A DNA stretch of 64,000 nt from Symbiodinium natans (taxonomy: Eukaryota; Sar; Dinophyceae; Suessiales; Symbiodiniaceae): positions 95,601 through 159,600 of the forward strand of contig CAJNDS010001835.1 in NCBI GenBank assembly GCA_905221605.1, given 5' to 3'. A program made the translations under genes and the position numbers. Below are positions 25,570 through 37,528 of this stretch, one piece after another. Positions within the stretch are counted from its first letter, which is position 1. Each line of letters begins with the position of its first letter. The notes beneath the pieces are model-generated. The model was not told the origin of the DNA. It saw only the letters and a list, made by a program, of their open reading frames with translations, and did not search any database.

Positions 25570-27185
25570 TTAAAATTCGGCACTGAAAGGTTGCAGCGCA
25601 GCAGTTTCCTTGGCCGTCCTAGGCACCTGGCCATGCAACGCCACCAGTTCGTCAGCCCTGGCAATAGCATCCTGAGGTAAGCTCATGGACCAGCCATCCA
25701 GCTCAAAAAGCAAGCCGCGAAACTGCCGTCCAAGGCCATCCTAGGTAGTCCGTGCCTCAGATGTCATCGAGGGTGGCATTTGGGGTATCATATGTGAATC
25801 CCCATGCCAGCCTTGACTGCCAGGCGAAGCTCTGACAGGATCTCGAGGAGAAGCTCCAGGTTCACCTCTGCCGGGTTTTGAGACAAGGAAACCGATGTAA
25901 ACTGAATGCAAACAATGGTGAACATCATAAACACCATCTGATGCTTCGCCGCCCAGTGGTGCCTGTTGTCCCCAGCGCGCAAGGCCAGTAAGGACGGTGC
26001 CCATCAACTCCCGGCCTTCTTTCTGTCTCAGGAGGTGCGAACTTGTCAACTTAGTCTGCCTCTTTCATGAACGGACGCTTGTGCCCACGCCTATCAATAC
26101 GTCCATACGGTATCATACGTTGCTTGAAGCTGTGATAGTCTCGTTCAGACTCTGGGGTCAGGTCTGTGCAAATGCCGCTGCCGCAGGATGCGGAGGTAGA
26201 CGACGAAGACCTTCCGAACAAAGGAAACGCATAATTACCCTGAGCCGGATCGAGCAATGCTGTGGAGTGACCAACAGGGCCATTTTATTTGGTCTGTAGT
26301 TTCAAGAACTGCTCCAGGAAACCGACAATTGCGCCTCATAGAGAAGCTCACCCTCGCGCTTTCGCAGCTGCTCGGCACTCAGAGTAATGGATGCCTTCCG
26401 TTGAGGAATGGAGCACTGCTTTGTTGGTTCTGGAATGTACAGTGCTGCACCGCCCATCCTCAGCCAAGCCCTTCTTGACATCCTCATCTGCGTTGGACAT
26501 GTCTCCTGGCAGCTCACAAAATAATTTGCGAGACTCTGCAGATCGATGTGTGCCGAGGCCATGAATTGTGACATCTCGCAACGAAGCCCATGGCAAAATG
26601 CTGCAGGGTGCAAAAACTGCAATAAGCAGTCTCGGCAGGCACCCCGCCGAACTTCAGACTCTTAGCTTGTTTAGAGCCTGCAGGCCCGGCCAGTTCAGCA
26701 GCATCGGCCCGACCAATAGGCAAGCGCAGGAGAACCTGATGCCATCGTATTGAGGGTGTTTTTGTGTGTTTGTGCATCGGTGAGGACATGAAGGGGCATC
26801 ATTCGGTTGAGTCTCTCTTTCTCAGCGTCAAGCTCTAAGTCACTAAGTTCTCTGTCCGTCAAAACCAGTCATGAGGCCAACTACCTCGAATTGCTCGAAC
26901 AGTGTTCCGACGGCTGTGCAGCGTTTCTGCCTGCAGCAGCTCGTAGTGCAAGCCCCGATGTGCTTGGCCGTTGGTCTGTGGGTCCTTCAGGCTAATACGC
27001 CGACGGTTGCTCCCGCGGTCACTATGACCGGTATCATGGCAGCCGAGGAAGACCAGCGCTCGCAAAGGAAAGAAAATGATGTTAGAAAGCAAGCGTGCGA
27101 GAAATCTACGCTCCTCGGCTCTCGCTGCCTTGGCTTTTCGCCCAGCCATGCCTTGTGCCAAGCGCCCAATAGCCAGCACGGCCTC
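25570..27185 (-). CDS. Unrecognised helical protein, several exons incl. terminal
   Basis: Phase-consistent exons: about 27090-27185 (EAVLAIGRLAQGM then a basic helix), 26470-26505 (DMSNADEDVKK), 26335-26394 (ASITLSAEQLRKREGELLYE, exactly 20 codons, GC donor), 25812-25901 (30 codons with NPAEVNLELLLEILSELRL, GC donor) and 25570-25671 (33 codons from DAIARADELVALHG to TAA at 25570-25572). The last two join directly in phase 0. Composition is strongly helical, with no domain recognised. Whether all five belong to one gene is inferred from order and strand; other exons between 26.3 and 25.9 kb are likely missing. Confidence 0.47.
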
Positions 27186-27189
27186 CTTG

Positions 27190-30100
27190 GAGCCCTCGGG
27201 AAGCCAAGGAAGCCAGAGCAAAGCACGTCATCTACCCGGAATCTGCAATCTACCCTGTTTGAAGAGCCGGCTACTAACACTGTTGAATCCCAGAGTAAGG
27301 GCAAGAGGACACGCTTACAGTGCAAGAGTGCCTCCAGTCTCTGGTCGGACCCCACCATCTCCTGGAAAGTTTCTGTATCAATTCAATCAGACACTTCGGA
27401 AGTGACAGATTGATTTCTGCGACTCGTGGCACCGCTGACAGCAACAAAGTTTTGTCAAGTCCTGAAGTCCAGCTACTAACGGTGCCCGGACGTCTTTGTC
27501 AGGACTGTTGCAATGCCTGATTGCGTGCACAAACACGCAAGGTCATGGTGCAATGCATGTCTGGTCCAGAGTGAATCTGCACACCCGCTACGAATGTCTC
27601 TGCAGACCAGTGCTGCCGCGCCAGGGACACGGCTTGATGGCCGTGCCAATCAGGCGCTGCCGATAGTTGAAATCGAACGCAGCCTCGACCGAGGTGGACA
27701 TGGGCAGAGAGAATCTGAGGATATCTGAGGCCGCTGTCATCGTGTGATGCTGCTACGTGTATATCTTGATGCATGACTGCTTGAAGTGACCTCATGCTAA
27801 CGATCCCCATGGATTCTTCACCAAATGGCGCAAACGTCATGTTGTCGGGTTGTACCTTGGACTACTTCAAGCATCGGCCAATCTACTTTCCGGCATGTTC
27901 ATGCAAATCCGCAGGCTCTGATGGGTCTTGCGAGTCCTCCTCCTCCCAAAACTCCGAACATTAAGGGACAGCCCCGTCTGGTTTGAGCTTGGGACAAAAT
28001 TTAATCGGCATTTGCAGCGATAGAAGAAATCACCGGCGGAAGGGGTGAAGTACCTACTGTAAAACCTCCCCAGGATCTTCGAGCCTTGACCAGGGCTCCT
28101 AGTGCCGGCGCTGTCGCAACGGGGTGGTTCCGCATGGCAGCCTGCCAAAGGGGCTGTGAAGGGTTTGTATTTAGCAGAATTGATTGCCTCTAAAGGCTTG
28201 TTGAACCTCCGACTCTCAGAGTGTGCATGACTTTGTCTCCAAACCCTAAATTTTTTAACCGTAAGGCGCTACCCACTGGAAAGTTCAAGTTGAAAACATC
28301 ATGCGTCGAAACAAGGATTCAGGTTTCTGCAGATCCCTTTCATAGCTCAGAAGTACCCGAACTTGATGACAAGCTCATTGCCAGGTAAGGCCTAGTTTCA
28401 AGGTGAGTGGTGAATCACATAGAGAAACATTGGGTCACTGAGCGCTTGCTTTAGGAGAGTTTTGGTACAGGCCGTTGGCTTTTGATGGATGATCGCATTT
28501 ACTAGTCTTTGTCGCATGCCAACGACATTTTCTCACCCCGCGATTGCTGATCAAACAACCTGCTTCACGATGCTGGGGACATGTGCACTGTACAATTGAC
28601 CCCAGCTTCTCTTGCCCAGATTGGCTGCAGATGCCTGCACATTATGTTCCGGCTGAAACTTCTCCCAGCCGGAAGAATGGCCCGCCAACAAGCGACACCG
28701 CCTTGGTACAAAAGAAAAACAAAACAGTCGAGACGTGTCCAGCGCATTCCTGTCCGCTGGTTGCGCTTGAAGCGATGCAGCTTTCCCAGTCCACATCACA
28801 TGCCCAAGTTCGGAATCTCGCCTTGCCGTGACAATTCAGCGATGGTCGTCTAGCAAGTGCTAGCTGGGCTGCTCAGATTGTGCTTCATGCAAGTCCTACG
28901 ACTAAACACCAGACTTGCAAACTTGTGCACTGAAAGATCTTCGGGTCGCTCTGTAGCATTTTGAGAACGCCTCGTAAATCCTGCATGCTTCTTGTTGCTT
29001 GCTCAGGTGCTCTCTCGCATCTCGATGGAAGGCTGGGTTTCAAAATCTACCCGACGCGCCGGGGGTGCCCAGGGCACCACGTGCACGAAAGTGGTGACTG
29101 CTGCGCCTCGGAAGTTCGGATGTGGTTGCGGTCAGTATGTGCCAAGCCTGATTCAGCATACGGTCTCATCCATCATACAGCAAAGGAGCATTGCCCCTTA
29201 CGGAAGCGCTTGTAGTTGGGCTTGCCTTCCGGCGGCCGCACCTGCCAAATGGCTCTTGTTCATCGTTTCGCGGTGTGCACGCGTGCCGCTGCTGCCATAC
29301 AATAACACACGCCTCCGGTGCCCGCTTATCTGCAGTCGTCCACGAAGCACGAGGCAACTCGACACCTGCATGAGTGCGTCGTTGAGCGCCGTTCAATACG
29401 TGTCTCTGCAATGCTGCCTTGCACGCGAGGCCACACAGGTCGTTTAATCTCGCTCCAACTTGCCTTCCAAGACAAGTCGATTGGAGACTCGGGCCTTCAA
29501 CGGATTGAGCCATGTCCTGCAAAGAAGCTAAGTGCTGCAGACCGTAGACATCTGTGGAAGGAATAGATGATTATAGATGGTCCATTTATGCTGGAGTTGA
29601 CAGGGTCCCAGTCGGGTGCACCACAGGCTCGGCACCATCAATGATGAACTCCTCCTGCGCAAAAACGGGTCATGGAAGTCTCGGACTTGGCAGCTCCGGA
29701 GCTCTAGCAAAGTGTACTCGGTGAATACTAGCAAACATGCTCCTGCTCTGCCTTCACCTCTGGAGGAGGAGGAGGATATGTCGAGTGGACGGACTGTAGG
29801 GTGCCCGCATTTATCTTTTCTTCCTGCGGGGCGGCACATAAGTTGTGAGCACGTGGACATATGTGACGAGGACACTGGACGTGACGCTCGAACACGTTGT
29901 TGCCTGACGTCACAGCTCTATCCCAACCATCTGGCCTGCTTTTGGTCCAATTCTGGCTTTGTCGGCACTGGCGGCACTGTTGCTCGCAAGCTCAAAGTCG
30001 CTCGCTGACTTTGCGCCTCCTGCAGAAAGCGATCATGCTGGACGTCAAAGCCAAGTACTTGCAACAATGTAGGTATATGTAGGTATGGGCACGATGGCAA

Positions 30101-31884
30101 TTATGTGCAATTATGGCACTGGCGGTCGCTTGTAACTGAGCCTCGGCAGGCTCCGGCTCGGGCTTTGGCCGCAGCAAGGGCGCGTGACCTGCCCAGCGTG
30201 ACAAGGAGGATATGCCGCGTATGCCCCTTTTTGATAAGAACTACAACAGAAGGCTCTGGTGCCTGGACCGGGAGCGTGCTCGACACTTCCTCCAGCTCCA
30301 GTTCCAGTGGGCGAGGCATGTGGGGGCCCCGGTGAGGGTTGCGGTGGGGGCCCCGGTGGGGCCCCGTGCGAACGCAAGGAGCTCGCAGGCTCTTCGGCTG
30401 GCGCTGCCTCCTTGTAGGAAGTTCTATGATTGTGTGTCCCATGTCTCCCGCCTCCAAGCTGCATATCCTAAGGTCCTAAACTTGGGGAGGACCAACCATA
30501 GACCCCCTAGCCCCTCCTTGGCAACACCGACCCTAGGCCATAACCACCTACACAACGCCCTGGACCATAAGGGAACTGCTCTGGTAACAGAAATGGCTGT
30601 CATCCAACCATCCAGCTGGTTCCTGAGAGAATTCAGCATAGTGGTACTGAATGTTGCACGCAATGGATTTTATAGTGGATGTGCATGTAACGCGTTTTGG
30701 CTCTTACAGCCGCCTGTCTCTTCGAATTTGGCGACCAACAGCTAATCGTATGTCTCATTCTTGCATAGGCCACAATGATGTTTACACCCTTGCTTGAAGA
30801 AAACACACCATGTGTTTTTACACATGGTTTCGCGCCTCTCCTGGCATCATGGGTGCAACTCGCAGATTGAACGGTGCAACACACTGCACTTGAAGAAGCT
30901 GCGTCTTTCTGCGCCGTACACTTAGTGACGCTCACACATCACTCAAACTTTTGTTGTCAAAACATCTTTTCATGTGTAGCAGTTTGGCATTTACTGGCGT
31001 GGAGTAGGGTTTGCACACTAGCGATCAACGGCCCATCCATGTGCTTCATGCGAACATGTGTTCCGTAATATTGTACTAGTCGATGACAGGCCAGACTCCT
31101 CCATGTTGACATTTGTTGGACAACTAGCACCAAGGTTTCTAAAGCAGCGCAGGCACACGTTCAGGTGGCAGTGATGACAAATTACCGGGCTGCTCCTCAT
31201 TGGCCTAATTGGTTCCATCGTTTAGCCGTTAAGACCAGAGAGGAACAGATTTGGCTGCTTGAAGGGACTTACAAGGCAGACGATGCTAATAGAATTGTTG
31301 ATGATAGATCGGAAATACGAGGTATTTGAGTCAAGCAGTCCCAGGGGAAACGTTTGCAATGATGCAGACCTGTTCAGATGCCTAGGCAACATGATCAATT
31401 TTGTACATGATCAACTTTGTACATGCAACAAACAACAATGTTAAAATAAGATGCTCACCTACGTCACTCGGACAGGGTGCAGGTGTCGGTTTGCAACCTG
31501 CCCCCTGTACATCCTTTCATGGGGCATTCGACGGAGCAAAAGTAGCTGCACATCCGTCACCCCAACAGGCCGCTCATATATCTGCTTTGGGCAATTCCTA
31601 CTTTGGGCAATGACGGGCTGGTCCCAACTGGGCTGATGACACTAATGCTCGGCAAAGCTAGATGCAGGTTCTAACAAGCTCTGAACCGCTGCGCATAAAT
31701 CATCTGCCAAGCTTCCCAGGGCAGCGGACGCTTGCGGCTTATTCTGGACTTTCGCTGCTGGAGTGGTGCTTGCTGCTGTGTGGAATCATGCTGCTGATGC
31801 GTCTCTGGGAAGCTGTCCGGAAGCTCCTGGAAGCCGGCGATTCACAGACCAAATTGACGCATACCTTTGTATACAAGTAGAGGC
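27190..31884. other. No gene recognised
   Basis: Some minus-strand blocks are protein-like (27.84-27.73 kb with SMRSLQAVMHQDIHVAAS; 29.45-29.30 kb), but none has firm exon ends or a family. GC-rich direct repeats of GGGGCCCCGGTG type lie at about 30325-30370. Confidence 0.4.
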
Positions 31885-31995
31885 ATCGTGAACGACCGCT
31901 CTCAGAGACTGCAGCCGAGTCTCCGTCTTGGGAATGAGCGTCGCTGCGTGAGTTGCACGTGTCTTCTGCCCTGAGAGTAAGGCAGCTACCACGGC
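31885..31995 (-). CDS. Single phase-perfect exon, unknown family
   Basis: A 111 nt exon (37 codons) lies between acceptor CGGAAG at 31996 and a GC donor at 31884. It encodes AVVAALLSGQKTRATHAATL followed by IPKTETRLQSLRAVVHD, an amphipathic helical peptide. No homologue recognised and no neighbouring exon resolved. Confidence 0.42.
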
Positions 31996-33690
31996 CTTCC
32001 GCCAGTCAGCGTTTGCGCGAAAAGAGGGTGGTTTGAGTAAATCATTTTCCCTGATTGTAGATCGGAGGCAATGAATTTGTCACGCCTGCTGGCCGACGAC
32101 CAAGCACCTCGGGAATCCAAGCAAGTGCCTCCCATCGCCTGCAGTAATACCGCCCTTACAGCCTCCTGACAGTAGGACTCGAGACCTCTCGCAGCTGCAC
32201 GACATGTTTAGGCTCAAACTCAGGGTGCTTCGAGGTTAGCTAACCAGATGGGCGATGGCAAGCTCGTGGCTGAAGCATCCAAGAAATGTCCTTTCCAATT
32301 GGGCCTGCAGTGGCCTGCACATGCCTGCACGAGTAGGGATCAGGGAAGAACATGCTCGCCCAGGCACGGGCACCGAAGCTCGCCAAGCTCCGACAGAAGA
32401 GCAGGCAATCCGGGGGGCAATGCCTTGCAGTCGACACTTTTGTGATTTGCAGAAAGAAACACGTAATTACTCGACGGTGCATTTACTCGGCTCTGGTCTG
32501 TTTTGAGGTGCGGTGCAGGGATTATCCAAACCTCCTCTGGAGCTCCATGTGACGCGACTCCTGGCCAAGCATCGAGGTAGCTGCAACCTTACCAAGCCTT
32601 TTTGTCCTGCGTCGGAACTCCCCGAACCTTGCCTAAGGGCCTGCCATCCACAAGGCGGCAATGCTGCAGTTCTTCGCGCCTCGCTTGAGGTCTTGTACCA
32701 CGCTGCTGGCCGGTACATCCTGGCCCAAAAGCAATACATAAATCCAACCGAAACGTGGCCGAACAGCTTGCACTGGACAGTCGTGCGCTTAGTGCGAGTC
32801 CTGTGTCAGGACAAGCAATGATGCCCCCGCGTGCTCTAAGGGCAGGTGAAGCGTGTCATAGGCCTCCCATTGTGGTGGTCGAATGCGTCACAGGCCACAA
32901 ACAAGGCTTTTTCTGCCAATGTGGCGATCAAGGCGGGTGCGGCTTCCCGCCTGCTTGGCGCTGAAGATGACCCAGTTGCCTCAAAGCACGTGCGAATGCC
33001 GGGGGCCACCTCGACAACCGAAAGTCAAACCAGATTAGTTGCAACATCGAGCGACCTTTGAGGAGCTCCCGCCGAGGAGATGGATTGCCAGCATAGGCAG
33101 TGAGCTCCGCAGTGTAGGCTGCATCGGCTCCTTTCTGAATTGGGGCTACCTCTCGAGACTGGCTCACTGCTCGTCGCCTTCCCGTCAAAAGAGAATACAT
33201 TTTAAATGCAACAGGACTGCGACTCTCCTGCAGGCGGGCTCGGGGAGCAGGATGCTGCTGTAGGCCTCTGTGCTCGATTCATCATCCAAATTCACTACTA
33301 CATGGACATGGTCTGAACCTCTGAGCTGCATTACGGCATTGCTATTTCAAGACAAACTCACTCTTGTCTTCGCTGCACACTGCGGTCTCAAGAGCGGTGG
33401 CCGGAGCTCCGCATCGCGGCGGGAAACGAGCTCGTCCAGAAAAGACGAAGCCACGGGCAGCCTAAGCTAGCCGCACGGACCACATCGGACTGCTGGGAAA
33501 TCAATTCGGTCTGATCTTGATCCTCGACTGTAGTGGAAGGAATATTTTTATGGCGGCTTGATGCAAGTCGCGCGCCGTCCGCGACGCAGCACAGAAGTTT
33601 CCTGGATCTAAGGTCCGGCAAAGCAGCCCAAGTCAAGTCTGCATAAGACACCGGCCATACAGCATCGAATGTATTTGCAGGTTCTGACCG
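31996..33690. other. Possible downstream exons of the FHA-BRCT gene
   Basis: Minus-strand blocks near 33.33-33.23 kb (HVHVVVNLDDESSTEAYSSI) and 33.64-33.45 kb are protein-like and follow the FHA-BRCT exons in transcription order. They may be its continuation, but no junction was resolved. Below 33.2 kb nothing is definable. Confidence 0.35.
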
Positions 33691-34382
33691 GAATATGCTG
33701 GATTGCTCTTGACTGCCTTTTGAGCAACCTTACACAAGCCCAGCTTCGGTGTGATTGCCCATTGCTCAATAAGCAAGTGAGTGCATTGCAGTGTCCACTC
33801 CGAGGTGAGAAACCTGCGGCATGGCACCATGATTTGAACGTGACTGAGAGCCCGCATCGAACTTTAACATCTCGAGTCTGTTGACAAGCATAAGCCGCCC
33901 TAAAGATGGGGATTCTTGCTTCTGGGCCACACCCCGCAGGCGCGTGCCAGATCCTTGAGATTCTGCAGCTCCGGCGAGGAGAGGCGGCTGGATATGCTCA
34001 GGACAATCGGCTTCCACTTCCTTATATCGAACACAAACCAAGAACACCTTCTTGAATTCTGTTGCAGTCCAAGGCACAATGTGTAGCGGAGCGGATCGAT
34101 GCCACAGGTGAAGAAATCACCATCCTTCAGCTTGACCGCAACTCCTTTGCCTGGAGTCTTCAGCTCGTTCACGAAGGTGTGGCCGGTGGATGATCGATCG
34201 ATGAGACTGATTTCCAGAGGGCACGCATGGTCCAAGGAACCTTCAGAGCACTGTAGACTATAGAGCTCTGCAACACGCAGACATACGCAGAGTATGAGGT
34301 TGAACAGCGCAACTGTGAGGTTGCTGACTCTGGGCCTTGCGTGGCGACGACTACCAGCTCAGCGTGCACTCTCGACACCGAC
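33690..34382 (-). CDS. FHA-BRCT protein, nibrin (NBS1)-like N-terminal region
   Basis: Exon 34336-34382 (SVSRVHAELVVVATQ) joins by a GC-AG intron to 34078-34240 (LIDRSSTGHTFVN, then VKLKDGDFFTCGIDPLRYTL). Together these are the second half of an FHA domain, which binds phosphothreonine: the conserved SR-H of strands 3-4, then S-T-G-x-x-F-V-N and L-x-x-G-D. A GT-AG intron leads to 33933-34020 (KWKPIVLSISSRLSSPELQN, LKDLARACG) and then to an exon starting at 33813 (SEWTLQCTHLLIEQWAITPK), which has the W...CTHL and T-x-K features of a BRCT domain. FHA running straight into BRCT through a K-x-x-P-I-V strand is the layout of nibrin, the MRN-complex subunit that senses DNA breaks. The N-terminal FHA exon, second BRCT and MRE11/ATM-binding tail were not found. 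The last intron has non-canonical ends (GG-AG or GT-GG). Other FHA-BRCT proteins remain possible. Confidence 0.62.
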
Positions 34383-36189
34383 CTCAAGGAGTTATGTACT
34401 CGCAAGGCTCGAAATTGGTTCAACATCGGCCGCGTGGCTGGTGAGTTGATCGGATGTGGGCAGTTTGCCCACGGCCAACTTGCGCAGAGCCAGGCAGCAA
34501 CAGGAGGGGTGGCTCACCAGCAGGATCGCCTACAGCCAGCGAAAGCCAGCAAGTGTGGGCGAGATCGCTGGAAGCGGCTCAGTGTCTTGGGCCTTCCAGC
34601 GCCAGCTGCCAGCTCATGGCCTCGAGGCGAATCGGTTCTGGGAGCCGCAGCACTGAAACTGAACAGCACGTGGCCGACCGCACTTGCAGGCAGGCAGCTC
34701 AGTGCAATGAGGTTGCGTTGAATTCGCAGCTCTGCCGACGTCCAGTTGCATCATGGAGTGCAGACTGGGATGCTGCTCTCAACTCTTCTTGCCTGCTGCT
34801 TGCTTGCTGGCAATCCACGTAGGTTTGTTGCTTCTGTCACGCACTCTATGTGGGATCTAGGATTGCAGTGCTGGGGTGATTGCAGCCTCTGTGGATTTGA
34901 CTTACTACACATGGGTTCGGATTCTCATGGCTTTAGCAAGTCCAAATGGCTGCGAGACAAGATGAATGGGGTTTGTTGCCTCCCAGCTGCCCTCTTAGAC
35001 TGCCGCGCAAAGACATGTTCAACAACGGCCAGGTTGTGGTGGAGGTTTTTTTTTTTTTGCAAACCGGTACAGTTAGAGGTTTTATAAAATTGTTTTTAGT
35101 TTGAGGGCAGGATGATATATAGATTCGCTCCTAAGCGATCGGCTGTCGCGTCGCCAACTGCTGAAGAATTTTCGTCTAAACTTGGATGCTCCATCCTCAC
35201 TACAACACACATCTTGAATGTATCTTGAAGAGTTGTATTCGATTGCGACTTCGGGGATGCGGCTTCACAGCACGCATGTCATCGTTATCCCAGGTCGTGT
35301 CATCTCATCTTGTCACTTGCCATGCGGTGCTCTCTCTCACATGTTCTGGGTATTCACTCCAGTGGTGTGCAGCTTCTGCTGAAATCCCCGATTGCGCAAG
35401 CTGCAAGACCGGCAAAACTTGCCGTGCACCACTCCAATGCCCAAGTCCACGCCGCACCTCCAGATCTGGCAGCAGCCGCCTCAGCGGAAGCACGCGATGC
35501 CGCCACAATGCCCACGGCTGATGAACATTAGAGCTTTCGAGTTGTCCACCTGTAAGTCTGCAAGAGCTTCAACTCGTACCTCTCCAACGCCAGCACTGGC
35601 CTGATATCCAGGGGAGGCATTTGGGGAACTTGAGGGAAGCTGGACTGAGGGTGCAGGGACATTGGTGCTTACTCCTTCGCCCCTCCTCCTCCCCCCCTTT
35701 TTCTCACACTCTCCTTCAACGTCCTAGCAACTTTTACGCGAGGCTCATTCAGAAACGTTTTGGCATTTTGCGCCCCAACTAATTTGGGAGGTTCCGTACT
35801 TTGCACAGCTAGCCACCCAAATAAATTGCTGAAGTTCTGAATGCAATTTTGTGGGATCTGGCCAGCCCCCTGTTCTTACTCGGGTATTCAGTTTTCTTCA
35901 GCTTCTCACATTTGGATGCTTCATGATGCTTCTGCAAACAGATCGCAGCAGCATGAAAGAGGGTGAAAGATCAGAAATGATGCCCAGCACAAAAATGATC
36001 GCATGCACACATTTTCAACCAAAGTTGCATTGTTGCACCATGTTGGGGCTATGGCTTGGATCGGATCTGTGCCCTCTCCTGCTCCGTGGGCTCACGGATA
36101 CGATATCCTGCAGGCTGCAGCAAGATGGGTTCGATTGCCAGTGTATATGTCTTCCAGCTTCTGACAGCTTCACTGAAGAACATTTCATG
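34383..36189. other. No gene resolved
   Basis: The first FHA exon should lie just above 34.38 kb but was not found. A minus-strand block at about 35.52-35.40 kb (GIVAASRASAEAAAARSGGA) is protein-like without clear ends. The remainder is featureless apart from short T and C runs near 35.05 and 35.69 kb. Confidence 0.35.
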
Positions 36190-37440
36190 GCATTGTGCAT
36201 AGACAGTCGCAGAGTTTGGAGATTAAGCTGAAAGGACCAGCCTGGGACGAGATCTTTGAAGACAGCAACGCCTGATAGCAATGCCATCAAGCGGGTCTCA
36301 CGGTCCTTGCTCACACCTTGGTCAGACGCAGCATTGCAAAACACAAATTTGCGCATCACGTTTCATCTCGAAAACCTGCCCTGTGCACCACTGCTCTGCG
36401 GTGCAAAAGAGCAGTGTCTGCAGATTCGTCAAGTGGTCTCCAGGTCTCCCGGGAGCAATGATAATGAGTTGCAAGCGGTGCAGGTGAAAGAAAATGTCAA
36501 ACAGGTCCAACTCCTGCATCTGTGCGGCAAGGCCACAATGCACCACTGGCATGCTTGGTCGAAACTGGCTTCTTCATCTTCGTGCGCATTCTCGGGGACT
36601 TGGCTGCACGATGCAAAGGCTCCCTGATGGTGCACTTGCTATACAGGCTGAGTTTGCTGGAGTCGGCAGTTCTAAGCAGCCTCGCTCAACATGCAGCATG
36701 CTGAGCTTCTTAAAACAGAAGTTTGAAGGCTCTCAATTCAGACCCTTCTGCACTTCACTGGTCGAACTTTGCCAGCTAGTGATTGAAGCGACTTGTCCTT
36801 CTCAGGCTCTGCAGCGATACGCTCTGCCGCCGTTGCGAGTCTCGGTTCTCATGCAAGACAGCACCTACTACCTGCACTGCCTGTGTCTGGTGGCCTCCCT
36901 GCCAAACTTATCTGACGAGCATTGGCTTGCTGGGGTCCCACACAACCTCCGATCACCAGCAGGCCCTGAGCAACACTTCTCCAGTCTGCTATGTGGTGTC
37001 GACAATGCCAGGCCCTGCCACTGCGCCTCCAGAGCGCAGTTTGTCAATGAGCTCGGAGGCTGCCTGGCGAGATTCTTGCATGCCAGGTGCCGCTTCTCAG
37101 ATATTGCAAGGCCCTGCCCAAGTGGCATCTCCACGGAGCATCCATGCAAGCAACATTTTGCACTGGCATGTACTGTAAACGGTGGTATGAAGTATATGCT
37201 TCGGTTGCCTTGCCCTACTGAGCGAAAGGCTTGAAAATTCGTTTTAAAGATGGACGCGTCCCAGCCGCAGCCCAGGCTGAACACTGCTGCCATGACTTGG
37301 TCAAGGAGCAACGCGCCATAATGCTCTCGCCCCAACTCCTGTCTTAAGGTTTTTGCATCGTTGTGCCAAAGACAGGCCAAGAGATCGTTGAGATTCGAGC
37401 TTGCTGAAAACTTGAGGGCGTCTGAGTTCACCGCATCTCC
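36190..37440 (-). CDS. Unrecognised protein, at least three exons
   Basis: Best exon: 36376-36519, exactly 48 codons between acceptor CGCACAG and GT donor, beginning MQELDLFDIFFHLHRLQLII and ending QWCTGQ. Upstream in the gene are a block about 37435-37255 (SSNLNDLLACLWHNDAKTLR, then ALLLDQVMAAVFSLGCG) and an exon starting near 37078 after ATCTCGCCAG (AASELIDKLRSGGAVAGPGI). Downstream, about 36340-36190 contains VSKDRETRLMALLSGVAVFK. All are on the minus strand directly downstream of the chromate-transporter stop, with spacing that suggests a separate gene. No domain recognised. The longest open frame here is on the plus strand (36494-37234) but lacks protein-like character. Confidence 0.42.
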
Positions 37441-37528
37441 AGGAAGCTCGCGGTGAGGCTCAGAGTATGCCAGAGTGCCACATGAGGCGAGGTCCAAGTG
37501 GACTTTGTTACGTCGACTTTGTTAGACG

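Noticed and set aside
31018-31218. C-x2-C-x4-C-x2-C cluster (CHHCHLNVCLRC) on the minus strand
   Set aside because: No exon boundaries and no zinc-finger family match; may be chance in an open frame.
36494-37234. 246-codon plus-strand open frame, the longest non-repeat frame apart from chrA
   Set aside because: It lies opposite minus-strand exons with clean splice ends, its composition (Cys/His/Ser/Arg) is not protein-like, and every assigned gene in the array is on the other strand.
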